Source of the DNA: Phragmitibacter sp965284365 | GTDB lineage: Bacteria; Verrucomicrobiota; Verrucomicrobiia; Verrucomicrobiales; Verrucomicrobiaceae | DNA: 64,000 nt | Assembly (NCBI GenBank): GCA_965284365.1 | Contig: OZ260079.1 | Span: forward strand, 1,736,001 to 1,800,000 | Direction: 5' to 3' | Shown here: piece by piece, positions 9,195 through 17,476 of the stretch | Layout of the letters: each line of letters begins with the position of its first letter | How positions within the stretch are numbered: position 1 is the first letter of the stretch | Notes under the pieces: model-generated | The model's database searches: none | Seen by the model: only the letters and a program-made list of their open reading frames with translations | Told to the model about the DNA's origin: nothing | Position numbers and translations under genes: made by a program

Positions 9195-11833
9195 AGACTC
9201 ACATCCTGGTTCCAATGCTTCTTATCATCCTCGGTGCGTCCTCCTTCGCCGAAAACTTCGATCAGGCGCGGCTTGAGCGCGAGGTGCTGGCGGGCGATGT
9301 GCAGGATGGCATCCAGCTTCAGGTCGCGCCCGGTGGAGATGTCTATTTCATCGAGCGCGGCGGAGCGTTGCGGAAGTGGTCGGCCCAGGAAAAGACGACG
9401 CGCGAGATTGGTTCGCTGCCGGTCGCGGTCGGCGGTGAATACGGACTCATCGGTATCGCGCTCGACCGAAACTTTGCCATCAACCATTGGGTGTATCTTC
9501 ATTACTCGCCCAAGGCAGATGCTGGCAAAATGACACGGCTCTCGCGCTTCTCCATCGCGGCGGACAAGTTAGACACGGCCAGCGAGAAAGTGATGCTTAG
9601 TTACGACATCCTTGGTGGGCATCAGGGCGGTGGGTTGCAGATGGATGGCGCGGGGAACCTCTGGGTTAGCATTGCCGATCATGCTGTAGCACGTGTTTTT
9701 CCGGCGACAGACGAACGCGACCCCGTGCCAGACAGAAACGCGAATGCCCTGCGCACCTCAGCGAACACGCAGGACTTACGCGGGAAGATATTGCGCATTC
9801 GTCCTGAGCAGGACGGCAGCTATACGATCCCGAAAGGCAATCTCTTTGCCGATGCGAAACAGGGACGGCCCGAGATCTTCATCATGGGCTGCCGCAATCC
9901 GTTTCGCTTTAACTTCGACGAGGCGAGCGGGCGGTTGTTCTGGGCGGAGGTCGGCTCGAACACCGAAGAGCGCTTCGGCACAGGCGGGTTCGACGAAATC
10001 AGCGTGAGTACGACGCCTGCCAACTCTGGCTGGCCGCTGTTCATCGGGCCAAATGCGGCCTATCGCCGTTTTGATGAAGTCACGCAAACACTCGGCGACC
10101 TCTACGACGTCGAGCGACCGGTGAACGAATCGCGTTTCAACACCGGTGCGCGCGAGCTGCCGAAACCCCATCCGGCGCTCATCTGGTATGGTTCGGAGGA
10201 CTCGCAGGAGTTCCCCGAACTTGGCAACGGCGGACGCTCAACTGCGGTGGGACAAGTGTATCGCTTTGACCCAAAGCTCGCCTCCGACATCAAGCTGCCG
10301 CAGGTTTTCGATGGTCGCTTCTTCATCTACGATTGGTGCCGCTCGTGGGTCAAAAGCGTCGCGCTCACACCGGACGGGGTCGTGGAGAGAATCGAGCCGT
10401 TCATGGCATCCACGACCTTCCGCCGTCCCATTGACCTTCAACTCGGAGCCGATGGAGCACTGTATATGATCGAGTTCGGTGACCGCTGGAGCGGCAACAA
10501 GGACGGCCGCCTTTCACGTCTGCTCTACCGCCGCGGCAATCGTGCTCCGAAGGCCGTCATCACCGCCGATGTCATCGCCGGAGCAGCGCCGCTGACTGTG
10601 AAATTCTCCGCCGCAGCCTCCACGGACGCGGATGGAGATGAACTGACCTACACCTGGATGTTTGGCGAAGGCGGCGGTACGGCGCACGGGCGCGAGGCGA
10701 GCTTCACCTATCAAAACAAAGGCATGAAGCAGGCCATGCTTACCGTGAGCGATGGCAAAGATGGCACTCACCTCACCAGCCTTGCCATCGCCGTTGGAAA
10801 TGCACCGCCGGTCGTGCGTGTCGCGCAGCCGATGCATGGTGGCTTTTTCGATTGGGACTCGAAGCTGCCCTTTGAAATCCGCGTCAGTGATCCTGAAGAT
10901 GGTGACCACATCGCGGCGGAAAAAGTGCGCACACGCTGGCTCTATCGTGGCCAGGGTGGCAACGCCGCCGAGGTGCCGCAGATTGGCTTTGAAGGCGGCG
11001 CGGCTCTCATGCGGAAAAGTGATTGTCTCACCTGCCATCAGCTCGCCACGCCTAGTATTGGCCCGACCTTCCTGCAAGTCGCTGAACGTTACCGCGACGA
11101 TGCCACAGCCCCCGCGCATCTCGTCGATAAAGTGCTCAAAGGTGGCAACACCGCCTGGGGTGAGGTTCCCATGCCCGCACATCCACAGCACACGGTCGCC
11201 GATCTCGCCGAAATGGTGCGCTACATTCTTGAACTCAAACCACCAGAGCAGGGCGAGGTCATCTCTGGTCTGCGAGGCGAACTCACAACACCGGAGCCAA
11301 AGGCTATGTGGTGGGGCAAGGCGACCGGAGGAAGTTACCTGCTCACTGCAAGCTATCGCGACGCGGGAGCCGACGGCGCACCGCCGCTGACTACCGAGAC
11401 ACGAGTCCTACTCCATGATCGCAAACGCCGTGCTGCGCTCTTTGATGAAGCCCATCAAGTATCCGTGCTGGAAGTTTCCACGCTGCTGCGCAATCGCCGC
11501 ATCTGCGCGCAACTAAGCGCCGGAAGCCATCTCGTGTTCAGAGAGATGAACCTCGCTGGCATCGCCCGCGTGGATGTGGAAATCTCCGCCAGCGTCGGCC
11601 ACGGAGGCACGCTCGAACTCCGCGCGGATAGCGCCACTGGCCCCCTCATTGGCAGCATCCAAATCCCTGAAACCGGTCAGTGGGACAAGTGGAAGACACT
11701 CCGCATTCCCATTACCGACCCCGGCGGTCTGCATGATCTCTATGCCGTTGCCGCCTCCGCACCAGACAAGGAGAGGAAACGTTTCAACCTCGACGTGCTG
11801 CATTTCATTCCAATCAACAAGCTCAAGCCATGA
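9191..11833 (+). CDS. Sugar dehydrogenase-like propeller with PKD, cytochrome c and CBM6 domains
   Basis: 880 aa. The start at 9191 overlaps the previous stop (ATGA) and begins a signal peptide (MKTHILVPMLLIILGASSFA). Residues ~28-440 form a PQQ-dependent glucose/sorbosone dehydrogenase-type propeller (GGEYGLIGIALDRNF, GGHQGGGLQMD, RGKILRIRPEQDG, RNPFRFNFDEASGRLFWAEVG split over consecutive motifs). A PKD domain follows (~450-537, STDADGDELTYTWMFGEGG), then a class I cytochrome c (CLTCH at 612-616, a distal Met in EVPMPAHPQ) and a C-terminal CBM6-like sandwich (~700-875). A secreted single-chain sugar oxidase that could pass electrons to its own heme. Part of the coupled run 7980-14373. Confidence 0.88.
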   Translation: MKTHILVPMLLIILGASSFAENFDQARLEREVLAGDVQDGIQLQVAPGGDVYFIERGGALRKWSAQEKTTREIGSLPVAVGGEYGLIGIALDRNFAINHWVYLHYSPKADAGKMTRLSRFSIAADKLDTASEKVMLSYDILGGHQGGGLQMDGAGNLWVSIADHAVARVFPATDERDPVPDRNANALRTSANTQDLRGKILRIRPEQDGSYTIPKGNLFADAKQGRPEIFIMGCRNPFRFNFDEASGRLFWAEVGSNTEERFGTGGFDEISVSTTPANSGWPLFIGPNAAYRRFDEVTQTLGDLYDVERPVNESRFNTGARELPKPHPALIWYGSEDSQEFPELGNGGRSTAVGQVYRFDPKLASDIKLPQVFDGRFFIYDWCRSWVKSVALTPDGVVERIEPFMASTTFRRPIDLQLGADGALYMIEFGDRWSGNKDGRLSRLLYRRGNRAPKAVITADVIAGAAPLTVKFSAAASTDADGDELTYTWMFGEGGGTAHGREASFTYQNKGMKQAMLTVSDGKDGTHLTSLAIAVGNAPPVVRVAQPMHGGFFDWDSKLPFEIRVSDPEDGDHIAAEKVRTRWLYRGQGGNAAEVPQIGFEGGAALMRKSDCLTCHQLATPSIGPTFLQVAERYRDDATAPAHLVDKVLKGGNTAWGEVPMPAHPQHTVADLAEMVRYILELKPPEQGEVISGLRGELTTPEPKAMWWGKATGGSYLLTASYRDAGADGAPPLTTETRVLLHDRKRRAALFDEAHQVSVLEVSTLLRNRRICAQLSAGSHLVFREMNLAGIARVDVEISASVGHGGTLELRADSATGPLIGSIQIPETGQWDKWKTLRIPITDPGGLHDLYAVAASAPDKERKRFNLDVLHFIPINKLKP

Positions 11834-14373
11834 ACGTCCCTGCTTTTCTTTCACGCATCGTGGCCTCCGTGATGCTCATCATCGTATCCGGAGCACTCGC
11901 CGCTGAGAAAGGCCCCGGCCCTGCAGGCGGAGATAAAGCGCCGCCTGTGCAGATGTTGGTGCCCGGTTTTGCGGTGCGTGCTTTGCCGCTGGATTTGCCA
12001 GCCATCAATGTCGTGCGGTATCGGGCCGACGGGAAAGTTGTGGCGCTTGGTTATGATGGGAAAGTGTGGCTGCTCAGCGACACCAACGGCGATGGCGTGG
12101 AGGACAAGGCTGACCTTTTTTATGAACCGTCACGGCAGATTCTCTCGCTCGGCATGGCACTCACACCGCCTGGCTATTCGCATGGACAGGGTGTCTTCAT
12201 CGCGCGGAAAGGAAGCCTCGTGCTTGAGGTGGACACGGACGGCGACGACCGGGCGGACAAAGAAATCACCGTCGCGAAAGGATGGGAGACGCCGAAGCGC
12301 TTTCCTGGAGGCGCATCGGATGCCATCGGCGTAGCCGTGGACAAGGATGGGAGTGTTTTCTTCGGACTAGGTGCTGCGAACTCCCAAAACGGATATCTGC
12401 TGCATCAGGGCAAGCCGGGATACAAAATCACCAGCGAACGCGGAACGATTCAGAAGGTCGCGCCGGATTTCTCAAAGCGCGAAATCATTGCCACTGGCAT
12501 CCGAGCAAGTGTGGGCCTGGAACTGAATGCGGCGGGCGATCTTTTCTGCACCGACCAGGAAGGCGCGACCTGGATGCCCAACGGCAATCCTTTTGACGAG
12601 CTGCTGCACATTGACCGGGGCCGCCACTACGGATTTCCACCGCGCCACCCAAAGCATCTGCCAAACGTCATCGACGAGCCGAGCGTGATGGACTACGGCC
12701 CGCAGCATCAATCAACCTGCGGCTTGCAGTTCAATGAGCCGGTTAATGGCGGTATAGTTTTCGGCCCCGCGTGGTGGCGGGGCGATGCGCTGGTGGCCGG
12801 TGAATCGCGAGGCAAAATCTATCGTACGAAGTTGGTGAAGACGCCCGCAGGTTACATCGGCCAGGATCAAATCATTGCCTGCCTGAGCTGGCTCACCATT
12901 GATCAATGCGTGTCACCCACCGGCGACCTCTTGGTCACCTGCCACAGCGGGCCAGTGGACTGGGGCAACGGGCCGAACGCCATCGGTCGCCTTTTCAAAA
13001 TCACGCGTGTTGAGCCTCAAGCCGCACAACCTGTGCTCGCTTATGCCGCAAGTCCCAACGAGCTTCGCGTCGCCTTTGACCAACCATTGGATGAAAAGGC
13101 ACTCGCTGACATCATCAGCCGCACGAAGCTTACGGTGGGATGGTTTAGCCGTGAGGGCGACCGCTTCGAAACCTTCCGTCCCGGCTATCGCGCCGTGCAA
13201 ATGCAGCAGGCACTCAAGCCCATTAAGCTCGGCGTGAAAACTGTGACCGCGAGCGAAGACCGACGCACACTCATCATCACCACGGAGAAGCCGCGCACCA
13301 GCATGAACGCCGTCGTGGATGTTGATAGCTGGCCCCGCGATGCCAAACCGCTTGCTGATGAAATCCCGCAAGCCAATGTGCTTAGCGTCGCTGCAAGCCT
13401 GAGCGGGGTGAGCGCGGAATGGATCGCCAAAGACGGCTCCACGAAGTGGACAGGCTGGTTGCCGCATTTCGATCTCGGGATTGCCCACACCCTTACCACT
13501 GCAAGTGCGGAGCACGCACGTCTTTTCGATTTGATGAAGCAACCAGGGACACTCACCCTGCGTGGCCAGCTCGACCTTTGGAACATGCTGCGCCCTGCAC
13601 TCCAGCACGGCACACGGCTCGACTACACCTTGCCTCCAGAAGTTGTGAGCCTGCGTTTCACCGGATCTCACGGCACCCAGGCGCGTATCACTGATGAGGC
13701 GTTTAAAGCGACGCTCAATCACAGCGCCAGTGGGACCGAAATCAACGATATCACCCTTCAAAAGCGCGCGCTCGTTCCGCTCGAAGTTACCTTGTTCACG
13801 GGGCACGCAACCACGCTTGCGCTGACGTGGAGCGCCGCCGCCGACACCCGCCCACGCTCTATGGCCGGGCACCGCGTCCGTGTGCCCTGGGCCACCGCCG
13901 ACGAACCGCCCGTGGTGGATGCGCCGATGCCTCAACTCAGTGGAGGCGACCGCGCACGCGGCGAGGTACTCTTCAAATACGCCTGTGCCGTCTGCCACGC
14001 GATGGGCGAAGCCGGAGGACGCGCCGGCCCTGACCTCTCGAACCTTATCTACCGCGATTACAGCTCCGTCTTTAACGACATTGCCAATCCAAACAACACC
14101 ATCAACCCTGACCACGTTGCCTTCAACATCACGCTCAAAGACGGCGGCGGCATGGTCGGTGTTGTCATCGAGGACCAACAAGACCGGATCCTACTTGCCG
14201 GACTCGGTGGACCGCCCATCACTGTGAAGAAAGCCGATATCGCGCAAATGAAAGCCTCAGCCACCTCCCTGATGCCGCCTGGCTTCGACCAGGCACTCGG
14301 TGTGCAAGGCATGAAGGACTTGATGAATTATCTTCTGCTGCCCGCGCCTGCACCAGCGGCATCCGCCCCGTGA
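11830..14373 (+). CDS. PVC-type propeller dehydrogenase with C-terminal cytochrome c
   Basis: 847 aa; start overlaps the previous stop (ATGA at 11830-11833). Signal peptide over residues 1-25 (SVMLIIVSGALAAE). The propeller covers ~40-395 (VVRYRADGKVVALGYDGKVW, RHPKHLPNVIDEPSV, FGPAWWRGDALVAGESRGK). A beta-rich middle section follows, then a cytochrome c domain with CAVCH at ~719-723, GPDLSNLIYRDYSSVFNDI and the late SLMPPGFDQAL region that may provide the distal ligand. It aligns along nearly its whole length with the middle of the 3849 protein, so the two arose by duplication; this copy lacks LamG and ThuA. Electron-transfer dehydrogenase role is inferred from the family. Confidence 0.87.
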   Translation: MNVPAFLSRIVASVMLIIVSGALAAEKGPGPAGGDKAPPVQMLVPGFAVRALPLDLPAINVVRYRADGKVVALGYDGKVWLLSDTNGDGVEDKADLFYEPSRQILSLGMALTPPGYSHGQGVFIARKGSLVLEVDTDGDDRADKEITVAKGWETPKRFPGGASDAIGVAVDKDGSVFFGLGAANSQNGYLLHQGKPGYKITSERGTIQKVAPDFSKREIIATGIRASVGLELNAAGDLFCTDQEGATWMPNGNPFDELLHIDRGRHYGFPPRHPKHLPNVIDEPSVMDYGPQHQSTCGLQFNEPVNGGIVFGPAWWRGDALVAGESRGKIYRTKLVKTPAGYIGQDQIIACLSWLTIDQCVSPTGDLLVTCHSGPVDWGNGPNAIGRLFKITRVEPQAAQPVLAYAASPNELRVAFDQPLDEKALADIISRTKLTVGWFSREGDRFETFRPGYRAVQMQQALKPIKLGVKTVTASEDRRTLIITTEKPRTSMNAVVDVDSWPRDAKPLADEIPQANVLSVAASLSGVSAEWIAKDGSTKWTGWLPHFDLGIAHTLTTASAEHARLFDLMKQPGTLTLRGQLDLWNMLRPALQHGTRLDYTLPPEVVSLRFTGSHGTQARITDEAFKATLNHSASGTEINDITLQKRALVPLEVTLFTGHATTLALTWSAAADTRPRSMAGHRVRVPWATADEPPVVDAPMPQLSGGDRARGEVLFKYACAVCHAMGEAGGRAGPDLSNLIYRDYSSVFNDIANPNNTINPDHVAFNITLKDGGGMVGVVIEDQQDRILLAGLGGPPITVKKADIAQMKASATSLMPPGFDQALGVQGMKDLMNYLLLPAPAPAASAP

Positions 14374-14650
14374 ATACCCAAGGGAAGAAACTCTCCGTAT
14401 CCCTCTCGCTCAGGCTCCGCCGCCTTACCCTGAGCAGTTGAAGTGTCACTATTACACTTTTCGCCATTGAGTTCAAGACCTGGTCCGGCACTGGCCACGA
14501 CCAGACCGCCGGTGTGAAGCCATGGGCAAGGCGCTGCTTCAGGGCTGACAAAGGGACGCACCGCGATAAACGGATGTCCGTTTCCGAGCAGTGATCTCTG
14601 CGCAGTTTAGCTTTCAGTCAGCTTAATTTTCCTACAGTCTTCAGCTCGCC
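14374..14650. other. Intergenic region upstream of ThuA-cupin gene
   Basis: 277 bp without a convincing gene. A break in the tight packing of the preceding operon, it contains the perfect 7-bp dyad described at 14568-14583 and probably the promoter of the next gene. No strong terminator with a T-run was found after the stop at 14373. Confidence 0.6.
14565..14583. promoter_or_regulatory. Candidate operator, perfect dyad AAACGGA-TG-TCCGTTT
   Basis: AAACGGA and TCCGTTT are perfect inverted repeats separated by TG (14568-14583), 68 bp before the ThuA-cupin start codon. The extended 19-mer matches the site at 2818-2836 at 17 of 19 positions. The symmetry would suit a dimeric repressor (LacI or GntR type) as well as an AraC protein; the regulator is not proved. 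Confidence 0.5.
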
Positions 14651-15934
14651 ATGAACTCCTCCACATCTTCCTCTCGACACCTCTTCCCGCTGCTCTCGAG
14701 CATCGCGGTCTTCAGCGCCATTGCTCTGGCAGTTCACGCACAGACTGCGGCCCCCTCCACCGCGCCCGCTCCGAATCTTGGTGCTGCCGCGATCAAGTCA
14801 CCACCACTGGCGAAAAAGATCGTGCTGATCGGTGGAAAAAAGAGCCATGGACCTGGCGAGCATGATTTCCCGAATGGCATCCCACTCCTTGGTTCCTTTT
14901 TGAAAGCCGCGCCTGCTTTCGCAAATGCCGACGTGCTTACCTACACCGGTGGCTGGCCTGCTGACCTCAGTGTGCTGGATGGAGCCAGCACCATCGTCTG
15001 CTACTTTGATGGCGTGCAGGAAAAGCCGGAACCCTTCAACAACCCAGAGCGCAATGCCTACCTGCAAAAGCTCATGGATGCGGGCACGGGATTGGTCACG
15101 CTGCATCAAGCCTCCACGGTGCCTGCAAACAATGACACCATCCCGCTTAACAACTGGCTCGGCGCGCGTCGCAATGGCATGTGGGACCGCACGACGGAGA
15201 AGGTGACGCTGAAGCCCTTCACGCCAGGTCATCCCATTAGTGCGGGAGTCGGCGAGTTCACCTATGAAGATGAGTTTTACCCCACGCTCATGTTCACAGA
15301 GAACATGCAAAACATCACCCCCATTCTCCGCAGTGAAGTAACGCCAAAGTTTGGTGATGCGAAGAAGCAGGCCGCCAACCCACCCGCAAAGGGTGAGCAC
15401 ACACTCGCCTGGGCCTACGACCGCAAGGATGGAGGTCGTGCCTTTGGCTTCACTGGTGCGCATTATGTCGAGGGCCTAAATGTACCCGCGCTTCGTCAGA
15501 TGATCGTGAACGCCATCGCCTGGACCGCGAAGATTGAGGTGCCAAAAAATGGCATCGCCATTCCTGAGCCAGTCATCGGCAAATCCATCGTCGTCAAAAA
15601 GGCAGACAACAAAGTTACCGAGATGCCATGGGGACAGCTTCGGTGGTTCACCAGCGCCGAGATGAAAAACTCCCGCGTCATGACCACGGGCATGGCCATT
15701 ATCAAACCCGGCAAATCCAACCCCCGGCACTTCCATCCGAACTGCGATGAAATCTTGCATGTCATCAGCGGCAAAATTAGCCACACCATGAACGAAGTGA
15801 CGGTGGAAATGGCAGCTGGCGATACGGTGAGCATTCCGCAAGGCGTCCTCCACAATGCCACCAACATCGGAGACACGGACGCGGTGCTCGGCATCTCGTT
15901 CAACAGCGCTTATCGCGAAGCGGTGGGGTATTAA
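14651..15934 (+). CDS. ThuA-like / cupin fusion protein, secreted
   Basis: 427 aa. Begins with a hydrophobic signal (LFPLLSSIAVFSAIALAVHA) followed by a low-complexity Ala/Pro linker. Residues ~55-300 form a ThuA-like, glutamine-amidotransferase-fold domain (KIVLIGGKKSHGPGEHDF, GTGLVTLHQASTVPA, FGFTGAHYVEG). Residues ~325-427 form a small RmlC-type cupin with the metal-binding pattern HFHPNCDE...H (RHFHPNCDEILHVISG) and GDTVSIPQGVLHNATN. ThuA proteins have been linked to keto-sugar metabolism and cupins often bind sugars or metals, so the fusion suits processing of oxidised sugars in the periplasm. Preceded by a dyad operator candidate; converges with the Gfo/Idh/MocA gene. Confidence 0.87.
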   Translation: MNSSTSSSRHLFPLLSSIAVFSAIALAVHAQTAAPSTAPAPNLGAAAIKSPPLAKKIVLIGGKKSHGPGEHDFPNGIPLLGSFLKAAPAFANADVLTYTGGWPADLSVLDGASTIVCYFDGVQEKPEPFNNPERNAYLQKLMDAGTGLVTLHQASTVPANNDTIPLNNWLGARRNGMWDRTTEKVTLKPFTPGHPISAGVGEFTYEDEFYPTLMFTENMQNITPILRSEVTPKFGDAKKQAANPPAKGEHTLAWAYDRKDGGRAFGFTGAHYVEGLNVPALRQMIVNAIAWTAKIEVPKNGIAIPEPVIGKSIVVKKADNKVTEMPWGQLRWFTSAEMKNSRVMTTGMAIIKPGKSNPRHFHPNCDEILHVISGKISHTMNEVTVEMAAGDTVSIPQGVLHNATNIGDTDAVLGISFNSAYREAVGY

Positions 15935-16011
15935 GCTGGATCAGGCTTGCCGCGCGGCTGTATCCAGCCAGGGCGGAAGCGAAAAGTTTGGTGGACGATC
16001 GGTAATCGAGC

Positions 16012-17361
16012 TCACACCGCCCACGGGCTACGATATTCGCGGGTGAGCCATTTGGGGTCGCCACCTTTGGCGAAGGTGTGCTCCTGCGGATTCCATTGGA
16101 AGCTGGCGCCGTGGTTGTAGGCCATGTTCATGAGGTGGCAAGAGATCGCGGTAGTGGCGCCGATGGCCACATCGCAGATGGGTTTCTGGCGACTTCGGAC
16201 GCTGTCGAAGAAGTCGTCAAAGTGGTTTTTGCTGACGCGGAGTTTGATCTTGGCATCTTTGAGGAAATCGCGCTCCGTGAAGGCGAGCGCACGGTCGAGC
16301 GACATGGCCTTGTCTGTCTCTTTGTCGAGGAAGCCGTGAATGCGTTTGCCCCCGAGGAAGAGTTCAAACTTGTTACGGTTCACATGCACCTCGCCGTTGC
16401 TTCCGTAGAAGGAAACCTCTTTGCCTTCATTGTGCGTGAGCACCACGCCGTTCGCATAGACGAGCTGGGCTCCGCGCGTCTTATCCACGCCGGGGGAGCG
16501 CACCTCCACCGGACCTGTGGCATCACAATCCATGGCCCATTGAGCGATGTCGATGTGATGCGCGCCCCAGTCGGTGACACGGCCGCCGCCGAACTCCCGC
16601 GTATTTCGCCAGTTTGGAAAATGCGTGGGAATGCCGCGCGGGCTGAGAACGCTGTTGTAGGGCTTGAGCGGACCGGGTCCACACCACATGTCCCAGTCGA
16701 GCCCTGGCTCCATCGGCTCTTCACCCAGGTTGTAAGGCGGGGCTGGATCGGTGAAGTAGGTGGTAATGGTTTTTACCTCGCCAATGACACCGTTGCGGAT
16801 GAGTTCACTGGCGATGCGGAACTCCTTGCTCGACCTCTGCTGCGAGCCCGTCTGGAAGATACGATCCGTGGCCCGCACGGCCTTTGTCAACATGAGGGCC
16901 TCGTGCACATTGTGAGTGAGCGGCTTTTCACCATAGACATCTTTGCCTGCCTGCACCGCGGCGATGCCAATAAAGGCATGCCAGTGGTCAGGCGTGATGT
17001 TGATGACCACGTCGATATCTTTCCGCGCCAGCAGTTCACGGAAGTCATTGTAGGCCGCACAGCCTTGGTAGCTACCACCGGGCGTCGCCTCGGCGTAGTG
17101 CTTCTCGATGTTGGCCTTGGCGTAGTTTCGGCGGTTCGTGTCCACATCGCACACAGCCACAATCTGGATGTCGTCACGCGGTAGGAGCACTTTTAAATGC
17201 AGGGTGCTCATCATGCCCACGCCGATAATACCCACATTGATCCGGCTGTTGGCCCCAGTCTCGGCAGCCCAAACGCGCGAAGGCAGGATGAAGGGTGCCA
17301 CCGCAGCGCCAAAGGCACCTGACAGGAAGGAGCGACGACTGGGCAGAGAAAGAGGAGTCAT
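16012..17361 (-). CDS. Tat-exported Gfo/Idh/MocA-family oxidoreductase
   Basis: 449 aa from the ATG at 17361; the frame goes 17 codons further, but this start puts the twin-arginine motif SRRSFLSG and hydrophobic stretch (AFGAAVAPFILP) at the N-terminus. The NAD(P)-binding Rossmann fold follows (INVGIIGVGMMSTLHLKVLL), then DVVINITPDHWH, the family motif GEKPLTHNVHEALML and GGGRVTDWGAHHIDIAQWAMD. Exported members of this family probably carry a bound nucleotide and act on sugars or sugar derivatives in the periplasm. Divergent from the DUF1549/DUF1553 gene; the shared 115-bp interval contains an 18-bp dyad. Confidence 0.9.
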   Translation of the reverse strand: MTPLSLPSRRSFLSGAFGAAVAPFILPSRVWAAETGANSRINVGIIGVGMMSTLHLKVLLPRDDIQIVAVCDVDTNRRNYAKANIEKHYAEATPGGSYQGCAAYNDFRELLARKDIDVVINITPDHWHAFIGIAAVQAGKDVYGEKPLTHNVHEALMLTKAVRATDRIFQTGSQQRSSKEFRIASELIRNGVIGEVKTITTYFTDPAPPYNLGEEPMEPGLDWDMWCGPGPLKPYNSVLSPRGIPTHFPNWRNTREFGGGRVTDWGAHHIDIAQWAMDCDATGPVEVRSPGVDKTRGAQLVYANGVVLTHNEGKEVSFYGSNGEVHVNRNKFELFLGGKRIHGFLDKETDKAMSLDRALAFTERDFLKDAKIKLRVSKNHFDDFFDSVRSRQKPICDVAIGATTAISCHLMNMAYNHGASFQWNPQEHTFAKGGDPKWLTREYRSPWAV

Positions 17362-17421
17362 GGACGGACGCGAATCTGGTGACAAGTGTCCTTCGCCAGG
17401 CATCAGATGCAATAGAGTGTG

Positions 17422-17439
17422 GTTACGAATGCTCGTAAC
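17422..17439. promoter_or_regulatory. Operator-like dyad GTTACGA-ATGC-TCGTAAC
   Basis: A perfect 7-bp inverted repeat with a 4-bp spacer lies in the 115-bp divergent region between the Gfo/Idh/MocA gene and the DUF1549/DUF1553 gene, 38 bp before the latter's ATG. Position and symmetry suit a repressor site controlling one or both directions. The regulator is unknown. Confidence 0.45.
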
Positions 17440-17476
17440 TGTGATCTACGAACAAAGGACGTAATAATCAGCGCCC

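Noticed and set aside
12913..14181. 422-codon minus-strand frame
   Set aside because: Antisense to the 847-aa dehydrogenase-cytochrome gene; no motifs or signal.
15935..15968. GCTGGAT...ATCCAGC inverted repeat between convergent genes
   Set aside because: Long loop and no T-run; too weak to call a terminator.
16078..17184. 368-codon plus-strand frame
   Set aside because: Antisense shadow of the Gfo/Idh/MocA gene, which has clear Rossmann and EKP motifs.
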